From: Marinobacterium rhizophilum DSM 18822
GTDB taxonomy: Bacteria > Pseudomonadota > Gammaproteobacteria > Pseudomonadales > Balneatricaceae
DNA length: 64,000 bases
Assembly: GCF_000378045.1 (NCBI RefSeq)
Contig: NZ_KB899104.1
Location: 62,001 to 126,000 of the forward strand
Reading direction: 5' to 3'
Shown one piece after another: positions 26,642 to 36,587 of the stretch; position 1 is the stretch's first letter, and every line of letters begins with the position of its first letter. The notes beneath the pieces were generated by a model. That model was given only the letters and a program-made list of their open reading frames with translations, was not told where the DNA came from and searched no databases. A program made the translations under genes and the position numbers.

Positions 26642-27571
26642 TCAGAATATCAGCAGGTGCAAAATGCCCCGCAGGAACATTCCAGCCAGCGCACCCCAAA
26701 CGGCCGCCCGCGCTACGCGCCCGACACGCTTGCCCGCCGCCGCCATGATTGCCACACCGGCCAGGTCCAGCGGATTGGTGACAAACCCCGCCATACGGTT
26801 TAGATCGGCGGAGCTGATCAGCCCCTGATTCATCAGGTCCAGCACCACCCCCATAAAGGCCGTGCCGCCGGCAATGAACTTCGTCACGATGGGCAGGACT
26901 GCCGCTTCCGGCAACCCCAGCAACGTCAGCAACGGCGCCAGCGCCGCACTGATCAGCGTAATGGCACCACTGGCCTCCAGCGTATTTACAAAGCACAGCG
27001 CCAGAATCAGGATGGGCAAAGAGGCCAGGGCTATTTTCATGCCCTCCTGCCCACCTTCTGACAGAATTTCCATGGTGCCACGCCGCTCGCCCGGCACAGT
27101 CACCGGCACTTCCACCGCAGCCCCGGTTTCCGAGCCCCGCGCCAGCACATAGTAGGTAATACTGGCTGCAAACAGACCGCCAACGACCGAGGTCGCCATG
27201 ATCACCGGCAGATTCAACCCGACCGCCAGCATGGGAAACACCACATTGGCCTGGGACATGGTCAGCACCATGGCCAGGGTCGCGGCGATATGACGCGCCG
27301 ATGTACCGTTTCGGTCCATCAGCGCCAGGGTCGCAACGGGTGCTGAAAAACTCACCAGCAGCAGCTTTACCATGGCAAAGATCCCCAGCCCCGGCAGGCC
27401 GAAGATGCGCAGCACCGGCGCCAGCGCATTGGCGACCCAGGCCAGCACGCCGCGGGCTTCGAGCAGCTTCATCAGCGCCAGCATCACCACCATAATGGGC
27501 AGCAGAACATAAAGCGCAAGCTCGATGCCGGTGCGGCCGGCTTGCAGAATCACGCTGATAATGGATTCCAT
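26642..27571 (-). CDS. nucleoside recognition (Gate) domain membrane protein
   Basis: A 309-residue polytopic protein with about eight TM segments and two Gate (nucleoside-recognition) repeats: the SFSAPVATLALMDRNGTSARHIAATLAMVLTMSQANVVFP stretch and KFIAGGTAFMGVVLDLMNQG. It resembles the SpmA/YjiH group rather than full CNT transporters. Substrate unknown. It follows the zinc operon on the same strand, 50 bases after the DUF3299 gene stop, so co-transcription is possible. Confidence 0.85.
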   Translation of the reverse strand: MESIISVILQAGRTGIELALYVLLPIMVVMLALMKLLEARGVLAWVANALAPVLRIFGLPGLGIFAMVKLLLVSFSAPVATLALMDRNGTSARHIAATLAMVLTMSQANVVFPMLAVGLNLPVIMATSVVGGLFAASITYYVLARGSETGAAVEVPVTVPGERRGTMEILSEGGQEGMKIALASLPILILALCFVNTLEASGAITLISAALAPLLTLLGLPEAAVLPIVTKFIAGGTAFMGVVLDLMNQGLISSADLNRMAGFVTNPLDLAGVAIMAAAGKRVGRVARAAVWGALAGMFLRGILHLLIF

Positions 27572-27621
27572 CGTTCGTCCCTGATCAATAGCGATGACAA
27601 TTCTTTACACGGTACAGGGGG

Positions 27622-28158
27622 CTATTCGGTATAGGGCTCTATGCGGTAGGCCTCTATGCTGTAACCGGAGGCTGCCACTTCATGACTGAAGCTTTCAACC
27701 TTCAAGGTGCCGGTAATCCAGACCGCATCAAACAGGCCTTCCAGTTTGGTCCCGGGCTCGAAGCGCGTCAGGATGATCTGGTTGGAGGGCGGTGGCGGCG
27801 TATGAATACAGGCACCGAAGTAAGGCACCAGAAAAAACTCGGTAACCTTCTGCCCCTCCCCATCCAGCGGAACCACAAAGCCTGGAATACGCACCATCTT
27901 GCCGTCCAGTTCAGGCACCACGGGTGCCGACTGCAGTGCCTGCATCATCTCATCGAGCTTCTGCTGCGCCCGCGGATCGAAATCTTCCAGGTCGCCGAAA
28001 TCCTGATTACCGTACACCTGCTCAAAGCTGAAATCGGGCGGCATCAACGCATCCCACTCCAGCGCCTCGACTGTCTGGCCATTAACGGAATCCAGCGCCC
28101 AAAGCGACGGACTCAGGCTCAGCAGCAACGCCAACAGAACCGAAACAAAACTTTTCAT
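27622..28158 (-). CDS. DUF3299 periplasmic protein (zinc uptake operon)
   Basis: A 178-residue secreted protein with a signal peptide (MKSFVSVLLALLLSLSPSLWA). The DUF3299 core is ELDGKMVRIPGFVVPLDGEGQKVTEFFLVPYFGACIHTPPPPSNQ, with a Cys-x-His pair that may bind metal, and the C-terminal SIEAYRIEPY. It ends the four-gene operon with ATPase, permease and the DUF2796 protein. Equivalent genes are in the Vibrio cholerae zinc-regulated ZrgABCDE system. The start is set by AAAGG before the ATG. Confidence 0.85.
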   Translation of the reverse strand: MKSFVSVLLALLLSLSPSLWALDSVNGQTVEALEWDALMPPDFSFEQVYGNQDFGDLEDFDPRAQQKLDEMMQALQSAPVVPELDGKMVRIPGFVVPLDGEGQKVTEFFLVPYFGACIHTPPPPSNQIILTRFEPGTKLEGLFDAVWITGTLKVESFSHEVAASGYSIEAYRIEPYTE

Positions 28159-28168
28159 AGCGAGCCTT

Positions 28169-29428
28169 TCAGATGCGAATACAGATACCATCGGCAAGCG
28201 AATAACGATATGCACGCCAGCCCGGAATAAGGCCTGTGAGTATACCGGCTCCCTGTACCAGCGCGAGAAAAATCCATTGCCGCGTGCTCGGCAACGCCAC
28301 TTCAAGCCCGAGCCCCACCCACTGCTCAAACAGCGGCTGACCAAGCACAATAGCGATATACAGCAACGCCATACCCAGCGCGGAACCCAGCAAGGTCAGC
28401 AGAGCGGCTTCAAAAGTCAGCAGCGCCAGTAGCTGCCAGGGACGCGCGCCCAGGGAGCGCAGAATCGCGATCTCGCGCCTGCGCGCATTCAGACCACTGA
28501 GCAATACGGTCAGCAGACCGGCCAGCCCACTGAACACAACCGCCGCGGACACCACCAGCAGCGCCTGTTCGGCCACCCTCATCAGGCTCCAGAGTTCGGC
28601 CAGCGCCACCCCTGGCAAGATCGCCTGCAGTGGCTCCTTGCGGTAGTTGTTGATCGCCCGCTGCAGCGCAAAAGTCGACCGTCTGGACTTCAGACCCACC
28701 ATAAAGGCCGTCAGCTGAGTCGGCGTCAGGTCCTGCTGGCGGGCATCCTCGGCGGACACCACCTGCCCCGGCAGCTGCACGCCGGCCTGGAAGTCCAGGT
28801 GAATGGCCTGTATTGCCTCGGGACTGACCATCAGCGTGCGGTCTACCGGTGTACCGGTGGGCGCCAGAATGCCGACAATGCGAAACGGCTTGTCATCATG
28901 ACGTGAAAAACTGGTGCTGCCCATGCCATGGGCCACCACAACCTGCTGACCGATCTGATAGTTGAGCTCCCGCGCCACCTGAGCCCCGATTACCACGTCG
29001 AACAGGTCGTCAAACGGCTGGCCGGCACTGAAGGCGAGCGCGCGTGCACGGGCGTAGCGGTAGTGACGGAAGAAATCAGCACTGGTGCCAAGCACACGAA
29101 AACCGCGGTGCGAATCACCCAGCAGCAGCGGTATGGTCCACTCGACCTGCGGATGCGCGGCAATCGCGCGGTAGCTGTCCCAGCCGACATTGTTGCTGGC
29201 ATGGCCAATGTGAAACACCGAATACAGCAGCAACTGCGTCTGTCCGGTACGCGCCCCCACGATCAGGTCGGTACCGGACACTGTATTGGCAAAGCTGGTA
29301 CGGGCCTCGGTACGCACCTGCTCAACGCCGAGCAGCAGCATGACGCTGATAGCGATGGTCAGTACGGTCAGGGTTGCGCTGCCGGCGCGATTCTTAAGGC
29401 TTTTAACCGCCAGGGACCACATCGCCAT
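28169..29428 (-). CDS. ABC transporter permease (MacB/FtsX family) of zinc operon
   Basis: A 419-residue permease with an N-terminal TM (SATLTVLTIAISVMLLLGV), a large periplasmic MacB-like domain (about 230 residues, DLIVGARTGQTQLLLYSVFHIGHASNNV, IVGILAPTGTPVD) and three C-terminal TM segments (LLVVSAAVVFSGLAGLLTVL, RRREIAILRSLGARPWQL). ALGARPWQL-type coupling motif is clear. The start overlaps the ATPase stop by one base. Together with the ATPase and DUF2796 protein it matches ZrgA-type zinc acquisition operons. Confidence 0.88.
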   Translation of the reverse strand: MAMWSLAVKSLKNRAGSATLTVLTIAISVMLLLGVEQVRTEARTSFANTVSGTDLIVGARTGQTQLLLYSVFHIGHASNNVGWDSYRAIAAHPQVEWTIPLLLGDSHRGFRVLGTSADFFRHYRYARARALAFSAGQPFDDLFDVVIGAQVARELNYQIGQQVVVAHGMGSTSFSRHDDKPFRIVGILAPTGTPVDRTLMVSPEAIQAIHLDFQAGVQLPGQVVSAEDARQQDLTPTQLTAFMVGLKSRRSTFALQRAINNYRKEPLQAILPGVALAELWSLMRVAEQALLVVSAAVVFSGLAGLLTVLLSGLNARRREIAILRSLGARPWQLLALLTFEAALLTLLGSALGMALLYIAIVLGQPLFEQWVGLGLEVALPSTRQWIFLALVQGAGILTGLIPGWRAYRYSLADGICIRI

Positions 29429-30134
29429 CAGAGCACCTCCAGCACCAGCGTGCGATCAAAGTGTGACGCCAGGGCCGCATCATGGCTAACAAACAGCAGC
29501 GTCGTACCCTGCAAGGCACACTCCTGCAACAGCAGTTCGATGAACGCATCACGGCTCTGGGCATCCAGCGCCGATGTCGGCTCGTCGGCGATAATGATTT
29601 CCGGCCCGCCCATCAGGGCCCGCGCCGCCGCCACACGCTGCTGCTGCCCAACCGACAGCTGCGATACGCTGCGCCGCCACAGCTCGGGGTCTGGCAGTTC
29701 AAGGCGCTCCAGCAGGCGTATCGCTTCGGCATCGAGCGACGGGGCCCGCGCCAGCACACGCTGCCTGCGCTGCGCTGAAAAATGGCACGGCAACAGCACG
29801 TTTTCCAGCACCGACAGATAAGGCAACAAGTTGAACAACTGGAAAATAACCCCCAGATGGTCGGCGCGAAACCGGTCGCGGGCCGCACCGCCAAGCGCCT
29901 GCAGGGGCGTACCGAGCAGCCGGACCTGCCCGCGGGTCGGCAGCACTATGCCACCGATCAGGTTCAGCAGCGTACTCTTGCCACTGCCCGAGCGCCCCTG
30001 TACGAACAGCCTTTCGCCACGGGCCACCACTAACTCGGCTATATCGAGTACATCCTCGCCCGGGCGCCAGGCAAAGCCAAGGCCGTCTATTTCTATTGCA
30101 GGCTCAATCGCAGGTTGAATCTTGGATGATGACA

Positions 30135-30135
<1 letters not shown>
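29428..30135 (-). CDS. ABC transporter ATPase (LolD/MacB-like) of zinc operon
   Basis: A 235-residue nucleotide-binding protein: Walker A GRSGSGKST, Q-loop IFQLFNLLPYLSVLENV, signature LSVGQQQRVAAARAL, Walker B IIIADEPTSALD and H-loop VSHDAAL. The start is GTG, overlapping the stop of the DUF2796 gene (TAGTG). It powers the adjacent MacB/FtsX-type permease. Confidence 0.92.
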
Positions 30136-30770
<635 letters not shown>

Positions 30771-30868
30771 GCCCAGTCCCAATTCTGCCACTGCCCATTT
30801 CTGCAACTGGGCGGCCTGCGCGGCCACCCGCCAATTACAAGTCCGATACTAAAAATGTCACCAAGAAC

Positions 30869-30891
30869 GATATGTTACGATATAACAAAAC
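30869..30891. promoter_or_regulatory. Zur-like operator upstream of zrgA
   Basis: TGTTACGATATAACA (30873-30887) is a near-perfect palindrome with the TGTTAT-N-ATAACA character of gammaproteobacterial Zur boxes, flanked by GATA on the left. It lies about 100 bases before the zrgA ATG. It is also about 120 bases upstream of the divergent ycjX start. Confidence 0.7.
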
Positions 30892-31008
30892 GACATGCCA
30901 TCCGTAGCGCACCGTTACCCCACTGCTGTACCAATAGCGCCCCCGGTGGCAGTATTAGGTTCCAGCGACACAGACCCCGTCCACACAGCCCAGGAAACCG
31001 CTATCACC

Positions 31009-32442
31009 ATGCCCAATGCCTTTATTCGCCGCACACGCATGCAGGGCGATCAGCTGACCCGCAACGCCGGCATTCAGCTGGACCGGCTGCGTGACCGGCG
31101 CCTGTGCATTGGAATTACCGGCCTTAGCCGCAGCGGCAAGTCCACTTTTATCACCAGCCTGATCAACCAGCTGCTGCAACACAAAAAGGCCAGCCTGCCA
31201 GGATTTTCGCCGGTTCTGAGTGGCCAGCTGATCGATGTACGCCTGCACCCGCTGGAAACGCCCGGCCTCGCAACCTTTGCGTACCAGCAGGCCTGGGACC
31301 GGCTCTGCAGCCAACCACCGGCCTGGCCAGAACCGACCCGCGATATCAGCGGCTGCCTGCTGGAGCTGCGCCTGAAACGCAAGCCCGGGCGCCTGAACCC
31401 CTTCGCCCGGGATCATTTTTCCCTGTGGCTCGAAATACGCGACTATCCCGGTGAATGGCTGCTGGATCTGCCATTGCGCGAACTGAGCTTTCGCGAATGG
31501 AGTCTGGAATGCGCGCACCTCTATGCACAAGCCCCCCGCGCCGAACTGGCACCGGACTTTCTCGCCCAGCTGTCGCAACTGAACCCACTGTCCGAGGCGA
31601 ACCCCGCACAACTTGAACAGCTGCAGGCGGACTTTTGCGCCTTTCTGACCCGTTGCAAGGATCAGGGACTGAGCCAGCTCCAGCCGGGGCGTTTTCTGCT
31701 GCCTGGGCGCAACGACGACCCCGCGCTTCTGGCATTCGTGCCACTGCCAAACCTGGCAGGCATTACGGAGGAGCAACTGCACAGTGCCAGCGAAAACAGC
31801 TGGTATTGCGTTCTGCAAACATGCTACCTGCGCTATATCAAAGAACTGGTGGAACCCTTTTTTAGGAATTTTTTCAGCCGTATCGACCGCCAGGTGGTGC
31901 TCGTCGACGTGGTGCAGGCGCTCAACGGCGGGCCCGCGCATATCGACGATATGCGCGCCGCCCTGACCCGTATCACCGACAGTTTTCATTACGGCCACCA
32001 AAGCCGTCTGCTGCAGCTGTTTCGCCCCCGCATCGACCGAGTGCTGTACGCTGCAACCAAGATCGACCAGGTCATTTCCGATGATCACGAAGCGGTACGC
32101 AGCTTTCTTGCAAGCCTGGTCAGCGATGCTTATCGCCACGCCGAATATGAGGGCATCGCCCCGGCCTGCGAGGCGACATCAGCGGTCCGCTGCTCGCGTG
32201 AAGTCGACGCCGATGGCGATCGCGCCATTTCCGGCCTGGATGCCCAAGGTCAGCCCATTGGCTATGTTCACCCCCGCTTTCCAGCCCGCCTGCCAGAGCC
32301 TGATCACTGGCAACAGCTGATGGACTGGAAAATTCCCGCGCTGCAGCCACCCACCGGCTTGTCAGCGCGTAACGGCGACGCCATTCCCCATATCCGTCTC
32401 GATACGGTGCTTAACCTGTTATTGGGAGACAAATGCCTGTGA
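31009..32442 (+). CDS. ycjX: YcjX family P-loop GTPase-like protein (DUF463)
   Basis: A 477-residue protein of the YcjX/DUF463 family. P-loop GLSRSGKSTFITSL near residue 40 and the family block RDYPGEWLLDLPL are visible, followed by SLECAHLYAQAPRA and the C-terminal IPHIRLDTVLNLLLG. In enterobacteria ycjX and ycjF sit with the psp envelope-stress genes and belong to the PspF regulon; no psp gene is present here. An AGGAAA site is upstream of the ATG. It overlaps ycjF by 10 bases. Confidence 0.93.
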   Translation: MPNAFIRRTRMQGDQLTRNAGIQLDRLRDRRLCIGITGLSRSGKSTFITSLINQLLQHKKASLPGFSPVLSGQLIDVRLHPLETPGLATFAYQQAWDRLCSQPPAWPEPTRDISGCLLELRLKRKPGRLNPFARDHFSLWLEIRDYPGEWLLDLPLRELSFREWSLECAHLYAQAPRAELAPDFLAQLSQLNPLSEANPAQLEQLQADFCAFLTRCKDQGLSQLQPGRFLLPGRNDDPALLAFVPLPNLAGITEEQLHSASENSWYCVLQTCYLRYIKELVEPFFRNFFSRIDRQVVLVDVVQALNGGPAHIDDMRAALTRITDSFHYGHQSRLLQLFRPRIDRVLYAATKIDQVISDDHEAVRSFLASLVSDAYRHAEYEGIAPACEATSAVRCSREVDADGDRAISGLDAQGQPIGYVHPRFPARLPEPDHWQQLMDWKIPALQPPTGLSARNGDAIPHIRLDTVLNLLLGDKCL

Positions 32443-33548
32443 GCCAGAATCCGGACAACACTGAAGAACGCTCTGCCCGGGTGTTTGAACCCGAGCCAGC
32501 ACCCGAGGCGCCCGAGGCGCCGCCCAGACGCGCCCGGCAGTTTATACCCGATGCCGAGGCTCAGCTGAACGCTGTCCCCCCCCCCATCACCGCGACCGAG
32601 CCGCGTGACGGCGCGCCTGATTTTTCACAACTGAAACTTGAACGTATTCCGGTACGCGGCTTGCGTGCCCTGGGACTTGGCCTGCTGGCGCTGGTACTGG
32701 TGATTGCCGGTGCCGAGCTGGTACAGCTCTTCAGTGCCGCCCGCGAGACACACTGGCTTGTCGCTGCGGCCCTGGGCACCCTGATAGGTGGCGTAGGACT
32801 GCTCGCGGTGCGCTCTCTGGCTTCGTTTCTGGGGGCGCGCAAGAGCCTGGATCAACTCATTGGTCTGCGTCATCTGGCCGATCGAATGTCGGGACGCCGC
32901 ACGACTGCGCGGCGCAAAACACTCCTGCAGACCATACAGAAATTCTACAGAGCCAAACCGCAGGCTGCCGTGCTGGACAAGGCGCTGGAAACACTGCCTG
33001 ACTACAGCGATGACGCGGAAACGCTGCAACACCTCGACCAGCACTTTGTCATGCAACTCGACCGGACGGCCATGCAGATTGTCTCCCGCTATAGCGCCCA
33101 AACCGGCGCCGCGGTCGCAATCAGCCCCTGGGCCGCGATGGACATGCTGCTGGCGCTGTGGCGCAGCATCAGCATGATCGACGCCATTGCCCAGGTCTAT
33201 GGCGTGGCGCCCTCCTACCCGACCCGGCTCAAACTGCTGCGCCAGGTACTGCAACAGCTGACCTTTGTCGGCGCAAGCGAAGTAACCATCGATCAATTGT
33301 CCGAAGATCTGGGTGGCGCCGCCCTGGCCGGTGTGGTCAGTGCGCGGGCGGGTCAGGGACTCGGCGCGGGGATACTGTCCGCCCGGCTGGGCCTGGCCGC
33401 CATGCGGGCACTGCGGCCACTGCCGTTCGGCGAAGGCCGGCAGCCCGGCATCCGCGCCCTGCTGCGCCCGCTGATCGACAGACTCAAGCAGCGTTTTTCC
33501 GGCACGACCCGCGCTCCAAAGACGCGACAGAACGACGAACCGGCGTGA
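32433..33548 (+). CDS. ycjF: YcjF family inner membrane protein (DUF697)
   Basis: A 371-residue protein. A Pro-rich N-terminal cytoplasmic region is followed by two TM segments (LGLGLLALVLVIAGAELVQL, LVAAALGTLIGGVGLLAVRSL) and a DUF697 domain (SRYSAQTGAAVAISPWAAMDMLLALWRSISMIDAIAQVYG). The partner YcjX is encoded immediately upstream with a 10-base overlap. GGGAG precedes the ATG. Function is unknown beyond an envelope-stress association in E. coli. Confidence 0.92.
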   Translation: MPVSQNPDNTEERSARVFEPEPAPEAPEAPPRRARQFIPDAEAQLNAVPPPITATEPRDGAPDFSQLKLERIPVRGLRALGLGLLALVLVIAGAELVQLFSAARETHWLVAAALGTLIGGVGLLAVRSLASFLGARKSLDQLIGLRHLADRMSGRRTTARRKTLLQTIQKFYRAKPQAAVLDKALETLPDYSDDAETLQHLDQHFVMQLDRTAMQIVSRYSAQTGAAVAISPWAAMDMLLALWRSISMIDAIAQVYGVAPSYPTRLKLLRQVLQQLTFVGASEVTIDQLSEDLGGAALAGVVSARAGQGLGAGILSARLGLAAMRALRPLPFGEGRQPGIRALLRPLIDRLKQRFSGTTRAPKTRQNDEPA

Positions 33549-33600
33549 TCCAGCCAGGCTGCACACCTGCGCTGGAGACGTGCGTGGATCGCCAGGTTGT

Positions 33601-33888
33601 TCAACCGGCGATCAGTGCAAGCTTGCGTTTGCGCGGCATGCGCTTGATCTGCCACTCACGTCGCTGCGCCTCGGCGCGCCCGTCAAGCTGCTCGTGCCAG
33701 AGCAGCGACACCGGGCGACGTGCGCGGGTATAGCGCGCGCCAAGGCGGTTGTCACTGTTGTGCTCCTGCAGGCGCCGTTGCGGATCGGTGGTCACACCGG
33801 TGTATAGGCTGCCATCGGCACAGGCCAGGATGTAAACAAACCAGCGCGACTCGCTCAAGACGCTATCCCCTTGATTGGTAACGGCCAT
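33601..33888 (-). CDS. GIY-YIG endonuclease-like protein (YhbQ family)
   Basis: A 95-residue single-domain GIY-YIG protein: WFVYILACADGSLYTGVTTDPQRRLQEHN, with Arg and the C-terminal GRAEAQRREWQIKRMPRKRKLALI. The YhbQ-type subfamily is a putative structure-specific nuclease. The start has a poor RBS and shares its region with the divergent trmN6 promoter. Confidence 0.87.
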   Translation of the reverse strand: MAVTNQGDSVLSESRWFVYILACADGSLYTGVTTDPQRRLQEHNSDNRLGARYTRARRPVSLLWHEQLDGRAEAQRREWQIKRMPRKRKLALIAG

Positions 33889-33988
33889 TGTTGTCAAATC
33901 GGCGGCAGTATTCAAGCACGGCGCCTGCCCAGGCGGGCACGAATACATTATGATGCACGCTATCCAACGAAACCCGTACAGGACACCC

Positions 33989-34738
33989 ATGGCCCGCCGT
34001 CGCAATAGCTATTTCCAGTGCCGCGAGTTTCGTATCGAGCAGGCCCATTGTGCGATGAAAGTGACCACCGATGCCAGCCTGCTGGGCGCCTGGGCACCGG
34101 TGGAGCAGGCACGCCGAGTGCTGGATATCGGCACCGGCACGGGACTGCTGGCCCTGTTCGCGGCGCAGCGCTGCCAGGCGCAGATCGATGCAGTAGAGCT
34201 GGATCCTGCTGCTGCAGCAGAGGCACGGGGCAACTTCGATGCCTCGCCCTGGGCTGAGCGCTTCACGCTGATAGAAGGCGATATCCGTAGCTTGCCCACA
34301 ACCAGGAACTACGATGCCATCCTGTGCAACCCTCCGTTTTTCAGCGACTCAACCCCCAGCCGCTGCGAGCGTCTGGCCCAGGCACGGCACAATGATGCCC
34401 TGCCCCTGAATCACCTGGTGCAGGCGATCGAAGGGCTGCTCAGCGCCGACGGCCGCGCCTGGCTGTTGCTGCCGCTGCCGGAGTGCGAGCAAATGATCCA
34501 GGCATTGCCCGCCACCCTGCACGCACGGCACAAGCTGTGGGTCAGTTCCTGCCGCGGGGATAGTGCACACCGCATCATACTGCAGCTCGAAAAGCAGCCC
34601 GGCCCCTGTAGCGACGCATATCTGACCCTCTATACAGAGCACCCGCTGCACAGCCCCGAGGCGGCCCGACTTTTCGAGCCCTATTACACCCACCTTCGGC
34701 GTGCAGACGCAGTCCCCGAGAGTTACAGAAAAGACTAA
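33989..34738 (+). CDS. trmN6: tRNA1(Val) adenine(37)-N6-methyltransferase TrmN6 (YfiC)
   Basis: A 249-residue SAM-dependent methyltransferase. It begins RRNSYFQCREFRIEQAHCAMKVTTDASLLGAW, characteristic of YfiC, then has the SAM-binding VLDIGTGTGLLALF and the catalytic NPPFF motif (ILCNPPFFSDS). It modifies A37 of tRNA1(Val). AGGA is 6 bases before the chosen ATG. Divergent from the GIY-YIG gene. Confidence 0.92.
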   Translation: MARRRNSYFQCREFRIEQAHCAMKVTTDASLLGAWAPVEQARRVLDIGTGTGLLALFAAQRCQAQIDAVELDPAAAAEARGNFDASPWAERFTLIEGDIRSLPTTRNYDAILCNPPFFSDSTPSRCERLAQARHNDALPLNHLVQAIEGLLSADGRAWLLLPLPECEQMIQALPATLHARHKLWVSSCRGDSAHRIILQLEKQPGPCSDAYLTLYTEHPLHSPEAARLFEPYYTHLRRADAVPESYRKD

Positions 34739-34893
34739 CAAAAGACTAACTTTTATTTAATTCGTGCATTAAATTGAAGAAGCCTGCACAATTTCACCGC
34801 AGCTGCGACTAAACACCGAGGCTCAGTCACTGTCGCCGAGCATCCGCCCGGGCCCTCATAAACGCGCTGGCAGCACAGAGTTGTGGAGACCCC

Positions 34894-35382
34894 ATGTCAT
34901 TGCACAGGCTTGATCGCACAGACCGAAGAATTCTGGAATTGCTGCAGCAGGACGCGCGACTTTCGGTGGCTGACATCGCAGAGCGGGTCGGCCTGTCGGC
35001 AACCCCCTGCAGCCGGCGTATAAAACGCCTTGAAGACAGCGGTTACGTTGCACGCCAGGTCGTTATCCTGGATCCGGCCAAAATTGGCCTGCCCATGACC
35101 GTACTGGTGCACATATCACTGGAAGCCCAGACGCAGGAGAAGCTGAGAAACTTTGAAGCCACCATCAGCGAATTGCCCGAAGTCATGGAGTGCTACCTGA
35201 TTACCGGCAGCACTGCAGACTATGTCCTCAAGGTGGTGGTCCCCGACCTGGACCACTATCAGCAGTTATTGTTGAACCAGCTCACAGCCATTGCGGGTGT
35301 AAGATCGATCATTTCAAACTTCGTGCTACGCCAGCCGGTTGACCGCACGGCCTATTCGCTCGACCATCTTGCCCACCCCTGA
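34894..35382 (+). CDS. Lrp/AsnC family transcriptional regulator
   Basis: A 162-residue regulator with an N-terminal winged HTH (DRTDRRILELLQQDARLSVADIAERVGLSATPCSRRIKRLEDSGYV) and a C-terminal RAM effector-binding domain (MECYLITGSTADYVLKVVVPDLDHYQQLL). The CSRRIKRLE recognition helix is similar to Lrp-like paralogues. A GGAG site precedes the ATG. No adjacent gene points to its effector; it may act on amino-acid metabolism. Confidence 0.92.
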   Translation: MSLHRLDRTDRRILELLQQDARLSVADIAERVGLSATPCSRRIKRLEDSGYVARQVVILDPAKIGLPMTVLVHISLEAQTQEKLRNFEATISELPEVMECYLITGSTADYVLKVVVPDLDHYQQLLLNQLTAIAGVRSIISNFVLRQPVDRTAYSLDHLAHP

Positions 35383-35420
35383 AGTCGCAACCTCTGCTCC
35401 ATCATGTGCCGGGCGCTGTA

Positions 35421-35810
35421 TCAGAGCTCGTCGATTTGACGCTTCAGGTCCTCGATCTTGCGCGACACAACCTTTTCCAGGTGATCCAGCTCTTCGAGCA
35501 GCAGTTCCTTGCGATTCAGCGTCGATTTTTCCTGGGCAACCAGTTGATCCAGCTCGGCAACAGCGCGCAAAAAATAGGGCGAAGATTCGGTTATAGCGCG
35601 GTACGGTACTCGACCTGCGTCGACCTTTACATTCTTGTGCAGACGCTGAATCTTGAATTTTTTGCTCTTGGCAAACCATTCGCCGTGATGACGGCGAAAG
35701 TAGATTTTCAGGATGTCCACGTCGCCTTCAATGCGGGTGCTGTATTGCTCTATATCATGAACGTTTTCAATACCCATGGCTGTCAGCGTATCAAAATTAT
35801 TCTCGCTCAT
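35421..35810 (-). CDS. DUF3461 (UPF0325/YaeH-like) family protein
   Basis: A 129-residue protein resembling DUF3461: LTAMGIENVHDIEQYSTRIEGDVDILKIYFRRHHGEWFAKSKKFKIQR, then RVPYRAITESSPYFLRAVAELDQLV. The C-terminal 45 residues form a coiled coil (NRKELLLEELDHLEKVVSRKIEDLKRQI). The family has no known function. It is convergent with the Lrp-type gene. Confidence 0.85.
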   Translation of the reverse strand: MSENNFDTLTAMGIENVHDIEQYSTRIEGDVDILKIYFRRHHGEWFAKSKKFKIQRLHKNVKVDAGRVPYRAITESSPYFLRAVAELDQLVAQEKSTLNRKELLLEELDHLEKVVSRKIEDLKRQIDEL

Positions 35811-36165
35811 ACCGTCTGTGGCCCCTTCCCGAGTCGCTTAAAAAGTGACTTCAGTATAACGCCTTTAATGCGCGTGATCCGCGTGCGCGCAGCGTTTTAG
35901 CCACCGCTTTTCACTTCAGGCAGCAGTGCCGATATCGACTATACTTTGCTCAGCCACGCGGGGATATTTCATTTCATTGCGCAACAGAATATTCAGTCCA
36001 TTTTCCCGCTTGCTCTGAGCCCCTCACCCCGGGCACCGACTGACTTTTCCAGCTGCTATCTCTTGCACAGGATACCGATACAAAACACGACCGGGGCCGT
36101 GCGCGGTCCCCACATCACATCGCCGGGCAATCCCGGCTTACACAATTCGTTCACAGGGCCTCGTC
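35811..36165. other. intergenic region
   Basis: About 355 bases between the DUF3461 gene and the hypothetical gene at 36166, which are divergently transcribed. It must hold both promoters. I see no convincing open frame, repeat or operator in it. Confidence 0.5.
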
Positions 36166-36570
36166 ATGGACTGCAAAATTTCCGGACTTACCGCCGCAAC
36201 CATTCTGCGTACACTGGATTCATATCCGGGCGCTGAATGGGTGACAATTCCCTACCACTCTCCCTTTGAGGGCGCAACAACCGGCCTTCCCCTGATTTCC
36301 GATCGCATGGCCGAACGTATTCGCTTTGACCTGCCTTTTGCCGCCAGCACACTCGAGATACGCGTTCTGGCGGCTCTGTGCGGTGGCAAGCTGTTTCATG
36401 ACGACCTGGTCATGCTGCTCGGGGGAGACGAGGAAGACACCGAAGAAGCCATTGAATCGCTGCATCAGCGCGGCCTCATTGCACGGTGCGAAATCCACCA
36501 TGTTTGCCACTGGTTACTGACCATGCCTGAATTCAGGCAGCAGCTGCAGCAGCTGCTGGATCGAGCTTGA
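36166..36570 (+). CDS. hypothetical protein
   Basis: A 134-residue acidic cytoplasmic protein with no signal peptide. I do not recognise the family. The C-terminal half (TLEIRVLAALCGGKLFHDDLVMLLGGDEEDTEEAIESLHQRGLI) looks like a small winged-helix-type module, in which LHQRGLI resembles the second helix and wing. The start is supported by a weak AGGGCC site. Convergent with the DUF1285 gene, from which it is separated by 17 bases. Confidence 0.6.
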   Translation: MDCKISGLTAATILRTLDSYPGAEWVTIPYHSPFEGATTGLPLISDRMAERIRFDLPFAASTLEIRVLAALCGGKLFHDDLVMLLGGDEEDTEEAIESLHQRGLIARCEIHHVCHWLLTMPEFRQQLQQLLDRA

Positions 36571-36587
36571 TGCAAAGACTCAATACC

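Noticed and set aside
30955-32139. A 394-codon open frame opposite ycjX
   Set aside because: Opposite strand encodes YcjX with a clear P-loop; the antisense translation shows no family features.
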